From positions 1 to 64,000 of the forward strand of contig JALNYZ010000018.1 in the NCBI GenBank assembly GCA_023229575.1: a stretch of 64,000 nt of DNA, read 5' to 3'. This DNA is from Prolixibacteraceae bacterium. GTDB taxonomy: Bacteria; Bacteroidota; Bacteroidia; Bacteroidales; Prolixibacteraceae. The notes under the pieces are model-generated. The model saw only the letters and a program-made list of their open reading frames with translations. It was not told where the DNA came from and made no database searches. This document shows, piece by piece, positions 42,352-51,522 of the stretch. Numbering within the stretch: the stretch's first letter is position 1; every line of letters begins with the position of its first letter. Both the position numbers and the translations under genes were made by a program.

Positions 42352-43185
42352 ATGAGATTAATTATCCTCCCTGATGCCAGTAATGTAGCCCAATGGTCTG
42401 CCAATTATATAGCCCATAAAATTTGTATGGCAAATCCAACCCCAGAGAACCCTTTTGTCTTAGGATTGCCAACCGGTAGCACCCCTCTTGGAACTTACAT
42501 CGAATTGATTAAACTTCATAAGGAGGGTAAAGTTACTTTTCAGAATGTTATCACATTTAACATGGATGAATATGTGGGGATTGATAAAAATCATCCGCAG
42601 AGTTACCATACCTTTATGTGGGACAATTTTTTTAAGCATATCGATATCAGGCCTGCAAATGTAAATCTGCTTGATGGGAATGCTCCCGATTTGAAAATGG
42701 AATGTAGCAGGTATGAAGCCAAGATTAAATCTGTTGGCGGAATTGATCTTTTTCTTGGTGGTGTTGGGGCAGATGGTCACATTGCTTTCAATGAACCAGG
42801 ATCTAGTTTAACATCCCGGACCAGGGATAAGGCCCTGAATACTGACACTAAAATTGTTAACAGCCGTTTCTTCGGTAACGACGTAAATCAGGTCCCTAAA
42901 GTTGCATTAACTGTTGGGGTAGGTACCATAATGGATGCCCAGGAAGTGTTAATTCTTGTTACAGGGCATAATAAATCACGAGCACTCCATAAAGCCGTTG
43001 AAGGGGCAGTCAACCATATGTGGACTATTTCAGCACTTCAAAATCATTCTCACGGGATGATGGTATGTGATGAAGATGCCACCATTGAGCTGAAAGTTGG
43101 AACCTACAAATATTTCAAGGAGATCGAAAAAGAGAACCTAGATCCAGGAAATATTTGGACTGATAAAAAAAATTCCTGTTGGTAA
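42352..43185 (+). CDS. nagB: Glucosamine-6-phosphate deaminase
   Basis: A 277-residue enzyme converting glucosamine-6-phosphate to fructose-6-phosphate and ammonia. The family signature FNMDEYVGI carries the acid/base Asp72. GLPTGSTPLGTYIEL is the phosphate loop and LFLGGVGADGHIAFNEPGSSL carries His143. Length fits hexameric NagB. Cytoplasmic. Single gene; nagA and the amino-sugar transporter are not nearby. Its stop is one base from the convergent arcB stop. Confidence 0.97.
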   Translation: MRLIILPDASNVAQWSANYIAHKICMANPTPENPFVLGLPTGSTPLGTYIELIKLHKEGKVTFQNVITFNMDEYVGIDKNHPQSYHTFMWDNFFKHIDIRPANVNLLDGNAPDLKMECSRYEAKIKSVGGIDLFLGGVGADGHIAFNEPGSSLTSRTRDKALNTDTKIVNSRFFGNDVNQVPKVALTVGVGTIMDAQEVLILVTGHNKSRALHKAVEGAVNHMWTISALQNHSHGMMVCDEDATIELKVGTYKYFKEIEKENLDPGNIWTDKKNSCW

Positions 43186-43186
43186 A

Positions 43187-44185
43187 CTAACCCAATGTTG
43201 CTACCATTACTGCTTTGATGGTGTGCATTCTGTTTTCTGCCTGGTCGAAGACGATGGAAGCTTTGCTTTCGAAAACTTCATCAGTAACCTCCATTGCATC
43301 AATGCCGAATTGCTGAAAAATATCATCCCCTGTTTTTGTTTCCCGGTTGTGATATGCCGGAAGGCAGTGAAGAAACTTGGTGTTTTTATTTCCGGTAAGC
43401 TCCATCGTTTTTGAATTGATCTGGTAGGGCATAAGCAAAGCAATTCTTTGCTGCCAAACAGCCACAGGTTCTCCCATCGAAACCCAAACATCGGTGTAAA
43501 GGAAATCGCAATCTTTTACGGCCAATTCCAGGTTTTCAGTTACAGTAATTATGGCACCTGTACTTTTTGCAATTGCCCTGCAGGTCTCCTGTAGTTCTAT
43601 GGATGGTTGAAATTGCATTGGTGCTGCAGCCCTGAAATCCATCCCCATTTTAGCTGCACCTACCATCAGCGAGTTTCCCATGTTGTTGCGGGCATCACCG
43701 AGATAAGCAAATTTTATTTCAGACAGAGGTTTTTCTGAATGTTCCCGCATGGTTAGGAAATCTGCCAGAATCTGGGTTGGATGGAACTCGTCGGTCAATC
43801 CATTCCATACAGGAACACCCGAATATTCTGCGAGGGTTTCAACCAAATCCTGACCATATCCGCGATATTGAATACCATCGTACATCCGACCAAGTACTCG
43901 GGCAGTATCTTTCATGGATTCTTTTGTGCCGATCTGGGATCCGGTCGGTCCAAGGTAGGTAACGTGAGCTCCCTGATCATATGCGGCTACTTCAAAAGCG
44001 CATCTGGTGCGTGTTGACGTTTTTTCGAAAATCAGGGCGATATTTTTACCGGTCAGAACCGGCTCTTCTGTGCCTGTTTTCTTTGCCCATTTTAGTTCTG
44101 CAGCCAAATTGAGTAAATACTCTATTTCAGATGGTTGAAAATCAAGTAGTTTTAAAAAATTTTTATTGTATAGAAGATTTTGCAT
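43187..44185 (-). CDS. arcB: Ornithine carbamoyltransferase (probably catabolic type)
   Basis: A 332-residue transcarbamylase. Carbamoyl phosphate site FEKTSTRTRCAFEVA, the long loop GPTGSQIGTKESMKDTARVLG, the HPTQ motif, and FLHCLPAYH with its catalytic Cys are all intact. Length and the SQIGTKES loop resemble E. coli-type ArgF and ArcB. The adjacent carbamate kinase gene, 12 bases upstream, favours a catabolic role: citrulline plus phosphate to ornithine and carbamoyl phosphate. A biosynthetic role remains possible. arcA is absent. Confidence 0.9.
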   Translation of the reverse strand: MQNLLYNKNFLKLLDFQPSEIEYLLNLAAELKWAKKTGTEEPVLTGKNIALIFEKTSTRTRCAFEVAAYDQGAHVTYLGPTGSQIGTKESMKDTARVLGRMYDGIQYRGYGQDLVETLAEYSGVPVWNGLTDEFHPTQILADFLTMREHSEKPLSEIKFAYLGDARNNMGNSLMVGAAKMGMDFRAAAPMQFQPSIELQETCRAIAKSTGAIITVTENLELAVKDCDFLYTDVWVSMGEPVAVWQQRIALLMPYQINSKTMELTGNKNTKFLHCLPAYHNRETKTGDDIFQQFGIDAMEVTDEVFESKASIVFDQAENRMHTIKAVMVATLG

Positions 44186-44197
44186 AGGTTACAATGT

Positions 44198-45154
44198 TTA
44201 AGAATTGTATTTCAAAGTAATTTTTGATCCAAACGATTTGTCCTCAAGTTTGGAAGCTTCGGTGATAATACTTTTTATCCCTCCCCTCTCTACAAATTTC
44301 ATGGCCGCTACAATTTTGGGAGCCATGCTTCCTTCTCCAAAAGTACCCAATTCCAGATATCTTTTCGTATCCCGGTAATCGAGGAATTCGAGCTTCTCCT
44401 GGGTTGGTAACCCAAAATCCTTGTAGATGAATGAGACATCCGTCAGAATGTAAAATTCATCTGCTCCAACACCGGAGGCCAGCACTGAAGAGGCCAGGTC
44501 CTTGTCGATCACTGCATCAACAGTCCGAAGATTGTTCCCGCTATCAAAGAATATCGGAATTCCCCCACCTCCGCAAGTGATCACAATGTTCCCTTTTCGT
44601 GCAAGATCCCTGATCAACTCCAGATTAAGAATATTTTTCGGTACAGGTGAAGGAACTACTCTCCTCCAACCGTTTCCACTTTTTTTACTCTCCTTAAATG
44701 ACCATCCTTTTTGCTTTTCCAAGGCTTTTGCTTGTTCAAAGTTATAGGTTGCGCCTATTCGTTTGGTGGGATTGGAGAAGGCTGGATCTTCCGGGTCGAC
44801 TTCGACCATGCCAACCAGGGTAACGACATTTCGTTCTATTTTGTATTTGCTTAGGATATTGCGAAAGATCCGTTCGATCATGTATCCAATGCCACCCTGG
44901 GAATCTGCAACACAAATGTCAAGCGGCATTTGCGGAATACCATAGACTTGTTCACCAGCATCATTTCTCATCAGGATGTTTCCAACCTGGGGCCCGTTCC
45001 CATGTGTAATGATCAGGTCATAATCCTCCCGTACCAGGAATAGCAGGCTCTCGATGGTTTCGGAAGTATGCACCTCTTGTTGTTCGATGGTTCCTTGTTC
45101 AGTGTCGCGCAACAGCGCATTTCCTCCCAGGGCAACCACAGCCAGTTTTTTCAT
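44198..45154 (-). CDS. arcC: Carbamate kinase
   Basis: A 318-residue amino-acid kinase family member making ATP from carbamoyl phosphate and ADP. Motifs: VVALGGNALL at the N-terminus, ITHGNGPQVGNIL, RRVVPSPVP, ITCGGGGIP, DAVIDKDLASSVLA and LTDVSFIY. Length is standard. It precedes arcB by 12 bases in one unit, so citrulline or carbamoyl phosphate breakdown would yield ATP, ammonia and CO2. No agmatine or arginine deiminase or antiporter is seen next to it. Confidence 0.95.
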   Translation of the reverse strand: MKKLAVVALGGNALLRDTEQGTIEQQEVHTSETIESLLFLVREDYDLIITHGNGPQVGNILMRNDAGEQVYGIPQMPLDICVADSQGGIGYMIERIFRNILSKYKIERNVVTLVGMVEVDPEDPAFSNPTKRIGATYNFEQAKALEKQKGWSFKESKKSGNGWRRVVPSPVPKNILNLELIRDLARKGNIVITCGGGGIPIFFDSGNNLRTVDAVIDKDLASSVLASGVGADEFYILTDVSFIYKDFGLPTQEKLEFLDYRDTKRYLELGTFGEGSMAPKIVAAMKFVERGGIKSIITEASKLEDKSFGSKITLKYNS

Positions 45155-45225
45155 CTGTTGGTTAGCCTTTTATATTTGGATCGAAGGTAGAAACAGTTTT
45201 TGGAGGAATTTATGACAAACATCCA

Positions 45226-46113
45226 TCAATGGTTCTGGTCATAAGTTCTGATTTTTTGAATAATTTGCCCTTCTACCTGGTCATACATATCCCGGATAAA
45301 CTCATCATTGAAACACATGGTACGTTCTTCAAATGGCATGTCGTTCAGCCTGTCGAACAGCCGTTCTTTTGCTATTTGCAGGTCTTTGCCATAGATGTGG
45401 AAAGAATCGGCTTGCCAATTCATGCGTCCAAGTTTTACGGTTTTTCCCGTTTTTTCGGAAACTCCTGCGGCTATTACTTCTTTATTGAATTGAATAAATC
45501 CAAACATGTTCATAAAGTTTGCTCCCCAGGCATCGTTGCTTCTAAAGCGGACGTTGCAGTTTAGCCAATAGACTCCCTCTTCATCTTCAAGAATGCGGTA
45601 CCATAACGATTGAAGACACGGTGGATCGAAACAATCGTTGTCAATGTCAGGCATCCATGTTATCATTTGTGCCTGACGGGTAAATGGCTGTTTCGATAAT
45701 TTTTCGATAACAAATTGAATTTGATCCACTTTTATCTTTCCAGCTTCCCGTGATTGTCCGTCAATCAGCTCTTTCCACACGCCATAATTTTGTAATCTCC
45801 CATGATAAGTATATTCCCAACGTTTGTCGCTATCAATGTTCATGTTTTTTGTCCAGTGATCTTTGTATCCTTTTAACTCCATCACATATTCTTTCAGCTC
45901 TTCAATGCCTCCGGGAAATGCCATGTGGATCATCGGGTCAGTTTCCGGTTCCTCAATGGTGATGTTGATGGTGCAATCCATACTCTGCGGATCCTCAGGT
46001 TTATCGTACTGTGTCTTAAAACGGATCCCTTTTTGGTAAACAGCAGTGATGGCAGCTTCATAGGCCTCAGCCAGTGTTTTTTCTTTGATTGCGATGACGG
46101 GAATATTTTTCAT
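45226..46113 (-). CDS. Thymidylate synthase family protein (archaeal-like)
   Basis: A 295-residue protein with the thymidylate synthase/dCMP hydroxymethylase fold. Landmarks: Arg146 in TRQAQMITW, the nucleophile Cys166 in FDPPCLQSLWYRI, RSNDAWGANFMNMFG (the dUMP-binding RSxD region) and DSFHIYGKDL (Asp236, His239). The classic bacterial Cys-His pair is Cys-Leu here and the N-terminal RTGTGT segment is missing, both features I associate with archaeal-type enzymes. Whether it makes dTMP or hydroxymethyl-dCMP, or is this organism's only TS, cannot be judged from the window. Single gene. Confidence 0.75.
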   Translation of the reverse strand: MKNIPVIAIKEKTLAEAYEAAITAVYQKGIRFKTQYDKPEDPQSMDCTINITIEEPETDPMIHMAFPGGIEELKEYVMELKGYKDHWTKNMNIDSDKRWEYTYHGRLQNYGVWKELIDGQSREAGKIKVDQIQFVIEKLSKQPFTRQAQMITWMPDIDNDCFDPPCLQSLWYRILEDEEGVYWLNCNVRFRSNDAWGANFMNMFGFIQFNKEVIAAGVSEKTGKTVKLGRMNWQADSFHIYGKDLQIAKERLFDRLNDMPFEERTMCFNDEFIRDMYDQVEGQIIQKIRTYDQNH

Positions 46114-46171
46114 GTTCTTTTGGTTTTTACAGGTATGATCAGGAGGTGATCAGCCCATTTTTATATACTTT

Positions 46172-46179
46172 CAAAGGTA
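46172..46179 (-). promoter_or_regulatory. Possible -7 element of the thymidylate synthase gene
   Basis: Reads TACCTTTG on the minus strand, exactly TAnnTTTG, about 59 bases upstream of the ATG. A TTTG lies upstream on the same strand but at about 16 rather than 19 bases. Confidence 0.45.
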
Positions 46180-46263
46180 TAAAAAATCTTGTGTACAAAT
46201 TGGCAGCGCTAACTCTGCTGCTTCCTTGACGGGGCCCATGTGGCATTGGAGTCAGGCCGTCAA

Positions 46264-46293
46264 TTGCATATTTTCCTTTTTTCCTTAACTTTG
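46264..46293 (+). promoter_or_regulatory. Predicted Bacteroidota promoter of ftsK
   Basis: TTG at 46264-46266, 19 bases, TAACTTTG at 46286-46293: perfect consensus. A second TAnnTTTG (TACATTTG, 46308-46315) lacks a spaced TTG. The leader from the first would be about 37 bases to the ATG at 46337. Confidence 0.75.
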
Positions 46294-46336
46294 CTTTGAT
46301 TTAATCCTACATTTGACTTTTCAAAACGATCAGATA

Positions 46337-48760
46337 ATGGTTCAACAAAAGGTTGATAATCAACAAAAAGCAGCGTCAGTAAAAAGTGGTGGCGGGACCA
46401 GGGGCCCCAAATTTACAAGTTGGGAGAAGTTCCGGAATATTATTGCCGTTCCACTTTTTTTCTTTTCGCTTTATTTGTTTGTAGTATTTATCTCTTTTCT
46501 ACTACAGGAGGGTGCAGATGTCAGTCATTTAGATGTTTCCATTAAAGAACTTCTAACCAATCCAAACATTAAAATTGGGAATGCAGGAGGGAAATGGGGT
46601 GCCATTCTTGCCAATTGGTTCATCAACAAAGGATTTGGATTTGCATCTTTCATTATTCTGTACTTATCCATTCTTTTGTCTTTACGCCTTGCCAAGGTTG
46701 GGAAATTTTCTTTGGCAAAAAATTTCGGATATGGAATATTTTTTATGATCTGGATATCCATTGCACTGGCATTTTCGCTCTCTTATTTTTATAAAAACTC
46801 ACCCATACTACCCGGAGGGGCATATGGATTTCTTATGTCACAGCACCTGAATTCAGTCATTGGCAAATTTGGAACGTTTTTCATTCTGTTTGGGTCATTG
46901 TTGATATTAATTATCGTGGCTTTTGAAGATGCATGGGGTGCCATCATTGGTCTACTGAATTCCAAACGACCAGTCAGGAAGAAGGAGGTTGAACTTACAA
47001 CCAATGATCCATCGTTTTTGGTCCAACCACCAAAAACGATTGAAAAGGACCGATCATTCTCAAAAGTTGCAGATGATAACGAGGTGAAAATTGTTTATGC
47101 CGAGCCAGATGACGATTCCATTGAATTGGAGATGGGCGAAATCTTTGTTGAAGATGAGCACTATCCTGTTATTGAAAAACAACCCAATGATAATCCTGTA
47201 TTTAGTCAGCTCCCAATTGATTCAGATGAAACAGACATTGAAATGGAGGAAAAGGATTATGATCCTACTCTTGATTTGTCGAGATATATTTTCCCTTCCT
47301 TAGATCTGTTGGAAGAACGCGCTACCGGAAATCCACAGGTGACCAACGATGAGTTGATGGCTAACAAAAATAAGATCCTGCAAACGCTGAAGAATTACAG
47401 CATCGAGATTGAGAAGATTCGGGCAACGACAGGACCAACCGTCACATTGTATGAAATTGTGCCTGCTCCGGGGGTTAGAATATCCAAAATTAAGAATTTG
47501 GAAGATGACATTGCGCTCAGCCTCTCAGCTCTGGGAATTCGAATCATTGCACCAATGCCGGGAAAGGGAACTGTTGGTATTGAGGTACCCAACAACAAGC
47601 CCGAGGTAGTATCCATGCGTTCGCTGATCGCTTCCAAGGTATTTCAGGAGTCGGATTTCGAACTCCCTCTTGCCTTGGGTAAGACCATTTCGAACGAGAC
47701 CTTTGTGGTCGACCTTACGAAGATGCCACACATTCTTGTTGCCGGAGCTACTGGTCAGGGTAAATCTGTTGGATTAAATGCCATCATCTCTTCCCTGCTT
47801 TACAAAAAGCATCCATCTCAGTTGAAATTTGTGTTTATTGACCCCAAAAAGGTTGAACTCAACCTATATTCCGTCATTGAGAAACATTTTTTGGCCAAGA
47901 TGGAGGGGATGGAAGACGCTATTATCACAGACGTTCAGCAGGTAAAGGATACGCTCAATTCACTGATCATTGAGATGGAACGGCGTTACGATTTGCTTAA
48001 AGTTGCCCAAACCAGAAACGTCAAGGAGTACAATGTCAAATTTATTTCACGCAGGCTTAATCCCAACAAGGGGCACCGTTATTTGCCATACATCGTGGTG
48101 GTAGTTGATGAGTTTGCTGATTTAATCATGACTGCGGGGAAAGAGATAGAACTGCCGATTGCCAGGATAGCCCAGTTGGCGAGGGCTGTTGGAATTCACA
48201 TGATTATTGCAACTCAACGACCTTCCATCAACATTATTACCGGTGTGATCAAAGCCAATTTCCCGACCAGGATCGCATTCAAAGTTGCCTCAATGGTCGA
48301 CTCAAGGACCATTCTGGATACACCTGGCGCCAATCAGTTGATTGGTCGTGGCGACATGCTAGTGTCAATCGGAAATGTTCTTACCAGGATCCAATGCGCA
48401 TTTGTTGATACCCCCGAAGTTGAAGCAATTGCCAACTTTATCGGGAAACAACCTGGGTATCCTACTGCCTGGGCATTGCCTGAATATCGCAGCGACAGCG
48501 CCGATAGTTCAGATGAGGTCGATTTAAAGAACAGGGATGAACTATTTGATGACGCTGCACGGATTGTGGTATTAAACCAAACGGGTTCTACTTCGTCTAT
48601 TCAAAGAAAGTTTTCAATTGGCTATAATCGGGCCGGAAGGATCATGGATCAACTTGAAGCTGCCGGTATTGTCGGTGTAAATGCGGGCAGTAAAGCACGT
48701 GAAGTATTGATTCAGGATGAAAACAGCCTGGAGCACATTTTGCGGAAATTACCCCAATAA
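46337..48760 (+). CDS. ftsK: DNA translocase FtsK/SpoIIIE
   Basis: An 807-residue septal DNA pump that clears chromosome ends during division and activates Xer recombination at dif. Four transmembrane helices in the first 190 residues, an acidic linker, the motor with Walker A (AGATGQGKSVGLNA) and Walker B (IVVVVDEFADL), and a C-terminal winged-helix gamma domain (SSIQRKFSIGYNRAGRIMDQ). The frame opens at a TTG (46313), but the ATG at 46337 follows a perfect promoter and is preferred. A xerD gene lies 3 kb away. Confidence 0.96.
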   Translation: MVQQKVDNQQKAASVKSGGGTRGPKFTSWEKFRNIIAVPLFFFSLYLFVVFISFLLQEGADVSHLDVSIKELLTNPNIKIGNAGGKWGAILANWFINKGFGFASFIILYLSILLSLRLAKVGKFSLAKNFGYGIFFMIWISIALAFSLSYFYKNSPILPGGAYGFLMSQHLNSVIGKFGTFFILFGSLLILIIVAFEDAWGAIIGLLNSKRPVRKKEVELTTNDPSFLVQPPKTIEKDRSFSKVADDNEVKIVYAEPDDDSIELEMGEIFVEDEHYPVIEKQPNDNPVFSQLPIDSDETDIEMEEKDYDPTLDLSRYIFPSLDLLEERATGNPQVTNDELMANKNKILQTLKNYSIEIEKIRATTGPTVTLYEIVPAPGVRISKIKNLEDDIALSLSALGIRIIAPMPGKGTVGIEVPNNKPEVVSMRSLIASKVFQESDFELPLALGKTISNETFVVDLTKMPHILVAGATGQGKSVGLNAIISSLLYKKHPSQLKFVFIDPKKVELNLYSVIEKHFLAKMEGMEDAIITDVQQVKDTLNSLIIEMERRYDLLKVAQTRNVKEYNVKFISRRLNPNKGHRYLPYIVVVVDEFADLIMTAGKEIELPIARIAQLARAVGIHMIIATQRPSINIITGVIKANFPTRIAFKVASMVDSRTILDTPGANQLIGRGDMLVSIGNVLTRIQCAFVDTPEVEAIANFIGKQPGYPTAWALPEYRSDSADSSDEVDLKNRDELFDDAARIVVLNQTGSTSSIQRKFSIGYNRAGRIMDQLEAAGIVGVNAGSKAREVLIQDENSLEHILRKLPQ

Positions 48761-48763
48761 GGG

Positions 48764-48803
48764 AAGGACAAAGGATAAAGGATAAAGTTAAAAGGATAAA
48801 GGG
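48764..48803. repeat. Short direct repeats of aaaggataaa
   Basis: About four imperfect copies of a 7-10-base unit (aaaggataaa) immediately after the ftsK stop. Confidence 0.75.
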
Positions 48804-48832
48804 AAGAGGCTCATCCGTTTTTTGTGGAGGGG

Positions 48833-48863
48833 TAAGGCTAATAGCCAATAGCTAAAAGCTAAC
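48833..48863. repeat. Short intergenic repeat of the GGCTAATAGC type
   Basis: aaggctaatagccaatagct followed by aaaagctaac, upstream of lolA. Related to the element at 4614-4640 (shared ggctaatagc and ccaat words). Confidence 0.5.
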
Positions 48864-48899
48864 ATCCTTTAAGTAAATGACATAAACGACTAATTAATA

Positions 48900-49550
48900 A
48901 TGAGAAGATTAACAATTGTATTGGCAGTATTGATGATTACTGCGAACTTATGGGCACAACAGGATCCGAAAGCAAAGGAAGTTTTAGATAAGCTATCACA
49001 AACGACAAAGGGCTATAAAACGATTCAGATTGATTTCTCTTTTACCCTCGAAAACAAAAAGAACAATGTAAACCAAACCAACGAAGGCGAGGTTGCATTG
49101 AAAGGGAAGAGTTACAGGTTGCATATGCCAGTATTCAGTATGGATATATTTTGTGATGGGACTACAACCTGGAGTTACCTGACCGAAGCCAAAGAGTGCA
49201 ACATATCAGGAGTAGAGGATGATATGGAGGAATCACTAAATCCGGCAAATATTTTTACCATTTACGAGAAAGGGTTCAACTACTCTTTCATTGGTGAGGA
49301 GAACCTGGCCGGGAAAGCGGTTCATGTACTCGACCTCTTTCCCGTAGACAAAAAGAAAGAGTTTGTGAAAGTCAGGTTGTACATTGACAGAGTAAAAAAT
49401 CAAATAGTAAAGGCACAGACATTTAACAAAGATGGAAATACCTACATCCTGGTTTTAAAGCGTATGAAAACCAATGTTGAATTGAAAGATGATTATTTCA
49501 AATTCGATAAATCCAAATATCCCGGAGTGGAAATCAATGATATGAGATGA
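48900..49550 (+). CDS. lolA: Outer membrane lipoprotein carrier LolA
   Basis: A 216-residue periplasmic protein: signal peptide (about 1-19, ending LWAQ), then the LolA half-barrel with DFSFTLEN, GEVALKGKSYRLHMP, CDGTTTWSYL and the later VRLYIDRVKNQIVKA. LolA carries lipoproteins from the inner-membrane LolCDE complex towards the outer membrane. It lies 139 bases after ftsK, the same ftsK-lolA order seen in many bacteria. A 23-bp terminator-like hairpin follows. Confidence 0.9.
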   Translation: MRRLTIVLAVLMITANLWAQQDPKAKEVLDKLSQTTKGYKTIQIDFSFTLENKKNNVNQTNEGEVALKGKSYRLHMPVFSMDIFCDGTTTWSYLTEAKECNISGVEDDMEESLNPANIFTIYEKGFNYSFIGEENLAGKAVHVLDLFPVDKKKEFVKVRLYIDRVKNQIVKAQTFNKDGNTYILVLKRMKTNVELKDDYFKFDKSKYPGVEINDMR

Positions 49551-49559
49551 TTTTTACAA

Positions 49560-49613
49560 GGATGGAAAATAAATAAATGGGGGAGATTTTCCCCATTTAT
49601 TTATTTTCCATCC
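49560..49613. terminator. Perfect 23-bp bidirectional hairpin between lolA and pyk
   Basis: Left arm 49560-49582 and right arm 49591-49613 are perfect inverted copies around an 8-base loop (gagatttt). It is A-rich on one side and T-rich on the other. The right arm overlaps the last codons and stop of pyk (ends 49601). It should stop transcription arriving from both genes. Confidence 0.88.
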
Positions 49614-51037
49614 TTTGCTTTTTTCTGGTGCATCATCTGGGCAACGGAGGCAATCTCGATAAAGCTTGTACCTCCTCCAACGCCAAAATTTCCGCCAACA
49701 TAAACAACGGTATCATTTTCGGAAATGAATCCTCTTTTAACCAAATCGAGCAATGAGGTCTCGATGAGTTTGTATTTGTTTTTCTTTACCACAATTTCAC
49801 TGGCAAAAACCCCATAGGAGAGTGCCAGCTCCCTTTTCACCCTTCCGGTATGACACTTGGCATAGACTGGTCGGGGACTTCTGAAGGCTGAAATATATCT
49901 GGCTATTTTCCCTGTCAGGGTATCTGTAATGATTGCAGCAACCTTTAGTTCACTTGCTGACAATACAGCTGCCTCGGCCAGGAAAGCGGATACTTCATTT
50001 TCAAGTCTTGGCACCGAGAGATCGTTTCTTTTATCCTTTGAGCATTCAACTTCCATCGCAACGCGCGACATGAGCTGAACCGCTTCAACCGGGTATTGGC
50101 CGTAAGCTGTTTCTCCTGAAAGCATTACCGCATCCGTGCGGTCATAGATGGCTGTGGCCACATCACTGACTTCAGCCCTGGTAGGCCTTGGATTGGTAAT
50201 CATCGTATGAAGCATTTGAGTCGCGATGATAACCGGTTTCTTGCGTTCCACACACTTTCTGATTAAATTGCGCTGAATGGCAGGTATTTTCTCGGCAGGT
50301 ATTTCAATGCCCAGATCACCCCGTGCCACCATAATTCCATAGGCATGATCTAGGATTTCGTCAATGTTCCTGACCCCATCGGTGTCTTCAATTTTTGCTA
50401 TTATCTTGATTTTGCTATTTTCTTCATTCAGAATTTCCTGAACAGCCTGGACATCCTCCTTGTTTCTAACGAAGGAGTGCGCAATAAAATCGAGATCGTT
50501 GGCAGCGGCCCACCTGATAAACTGCCGGTCCTTCTCTGTAAGTGAAGGCAAATGCAAAGAAACACCGGGAACATTGATGCTCTTTCTATTTTTGATATAA
50601 CCATCATTGCCCACCAGTGCAATTAAACACTCATCCGTTTTTTCCAAAATAGTTAGCTCAATTTCCCCATCGTCAATTAGAACTGAACTACCTACCGGGA
50701 TATCTCTTGTGAAGAATTGATAATCGACCACAAGTACACCCAGTTTCGATGGTTCTTCACCGCATTTTATGTTGAGATGATCCCCTTTGTTGATTTTTAT
50801 GGGTTCAACAATGTTTTTTGTGCGAATCTCCGGCCCTTTCGTATCAACCAAAATGGCAAGGCCATCGCTGACAGATCTTACATTATTGATGATATTCATA
50901 GCGGACTCAGTTGTTTGGTGCGCCGTATTTATTCTGACGACATTCATGCCGGCATCCATGAGGGTACGCAAAAAATCTGGTTCACAATTCTTATCCGAGA
51001 TAGTTGCTACAATTTTCGTATGCTTTTGTTTTCTCAT
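49601..51037 (-). CDS. pyk: Pyruvate kinase
   Basis: A 478-residue glycolytic enzyme transferring phosphate from PEP to ADP. N-terminal TKIVATISD, the active-site block IIAKIEDTDGVRNIDEIL (catalytic Lys), MVARGDLGIEIP, PVIIATQMLHTMI and PRPTRAEVSDVATAIYDRTDAVMLSGETAYGQYP are all intact. The C-terminal allosteric domain is present. The paired gluconeogenic pckG is 3 kb away. Coding runs into the terminator hairpin at its 3' end. Confidence 0.97.
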   Translation of the reverse strand: MRKQKHTKIVATISDKNCEPDFLRTLMDAGMNVVRINTAHQTTESAMNIINNVRSVSDGLAILVDTKGPEIRTKNIVEPIKINKGDHLNIKCGEEPSKLGVLVVDYQFFTRDIPVGSSVLIDDGEIELTILEKTDECLIALVGNDGYIKNRKSINVPGVSLHLPSLTEKDRQFIRWAAANDLDFIAHSFVRNKEDVQAVQEILNEENSKIKIIAKIEDTDGVRNIDEILDHAYGIMVARGDLGIEIPAEKIPAIQRNLIRKCVERKKPVIIATQMLHTMITNPRPTRAEVSDVATAIYDRTDAVMLSGETAYGQYPVEAVQLMSRVAMEVECSKDKRNDLSVPRLENEVSAFLAEAAVLSASELKVAAIITDTLTGKIARYISAFRSPRPVYAKCHTGRVKRELALSYGVFASEIVVKKNKYKLIETSLLDLVKRGFISENDTVVYVGGNFGVGGGTSFIEIASVAQMMHQKKAKDGK

Positions 51038-51093
51038 AAAAGTATGTTTGGGAATGAAGGCTTGTTGATTTCAATGAAAGGGTTGGTTTTATT

Positions 51094-51522
51094 CTATTTG
51101 AAAGCCGGCATTAAAAAACTTTCAATCCCAAGGCGGTAAGAGTCAAGTCCAAACCCCATAATGCTTCCGCGGCAAACCGGGCCAATAATCGACTCGTGCC
51201 GAAACGACTCGCGTGTAAGGATATTGGAGATGTGAACTTCAACAACCGGTGTTGTCACAGCGGCAATGGCATCCCTGATCGCAACTGAGGTATGGGTGTA
51301 AGCGCCGGCATTAAGGATAATTCCATCGGAAGAAAAGCCAATTTTTTGCAGGAAGGTAACGATTTCCCCTTCAACGTTTGACTGAAAATAGTCCAGGTTA
51401 ATTTCGGGATATTGGGGCCTGATTTTCCCGAGCCATTCTTCAAACGAGCTGTTGCCGTAAATGCCTTTTTCCCGTTTTCCCAACAAATTGAGATTGGGAC
51501 CATTAACAATACTAATATTCAT
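51094..51522 (-). CDS. aroQ: 3-dehydroquinate dehydratase, type II
   Basis: A 142-residue flavodoxin-like dehydratase of the shikimate pathway. ISIVNGPNLNLLGKRE (active-site Arg), YFQSNVEGEIV, ILNAGAYTHTSVAIRDA and VEVHISNILTRESFRHES (catalytic His) match type II enzymes. Length is standard. It lies 56 bases upstream of pyk on the same strand and could be cotranscribed with it. Confidence 0.96.
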   Translation of the reverse strand: MNISIVNGPNLNLLGKREKGIYGNSSFEEWLGKIRPQYPEINLDYFQSNVEGEIVTFLQKIGFSSDGIILNAGAYTHTSVAIRDAIAAVTTPVVEVHISNILTRESFRHESIIGPVCRGSIMGFGLDSYRLGIESFLMPAFK

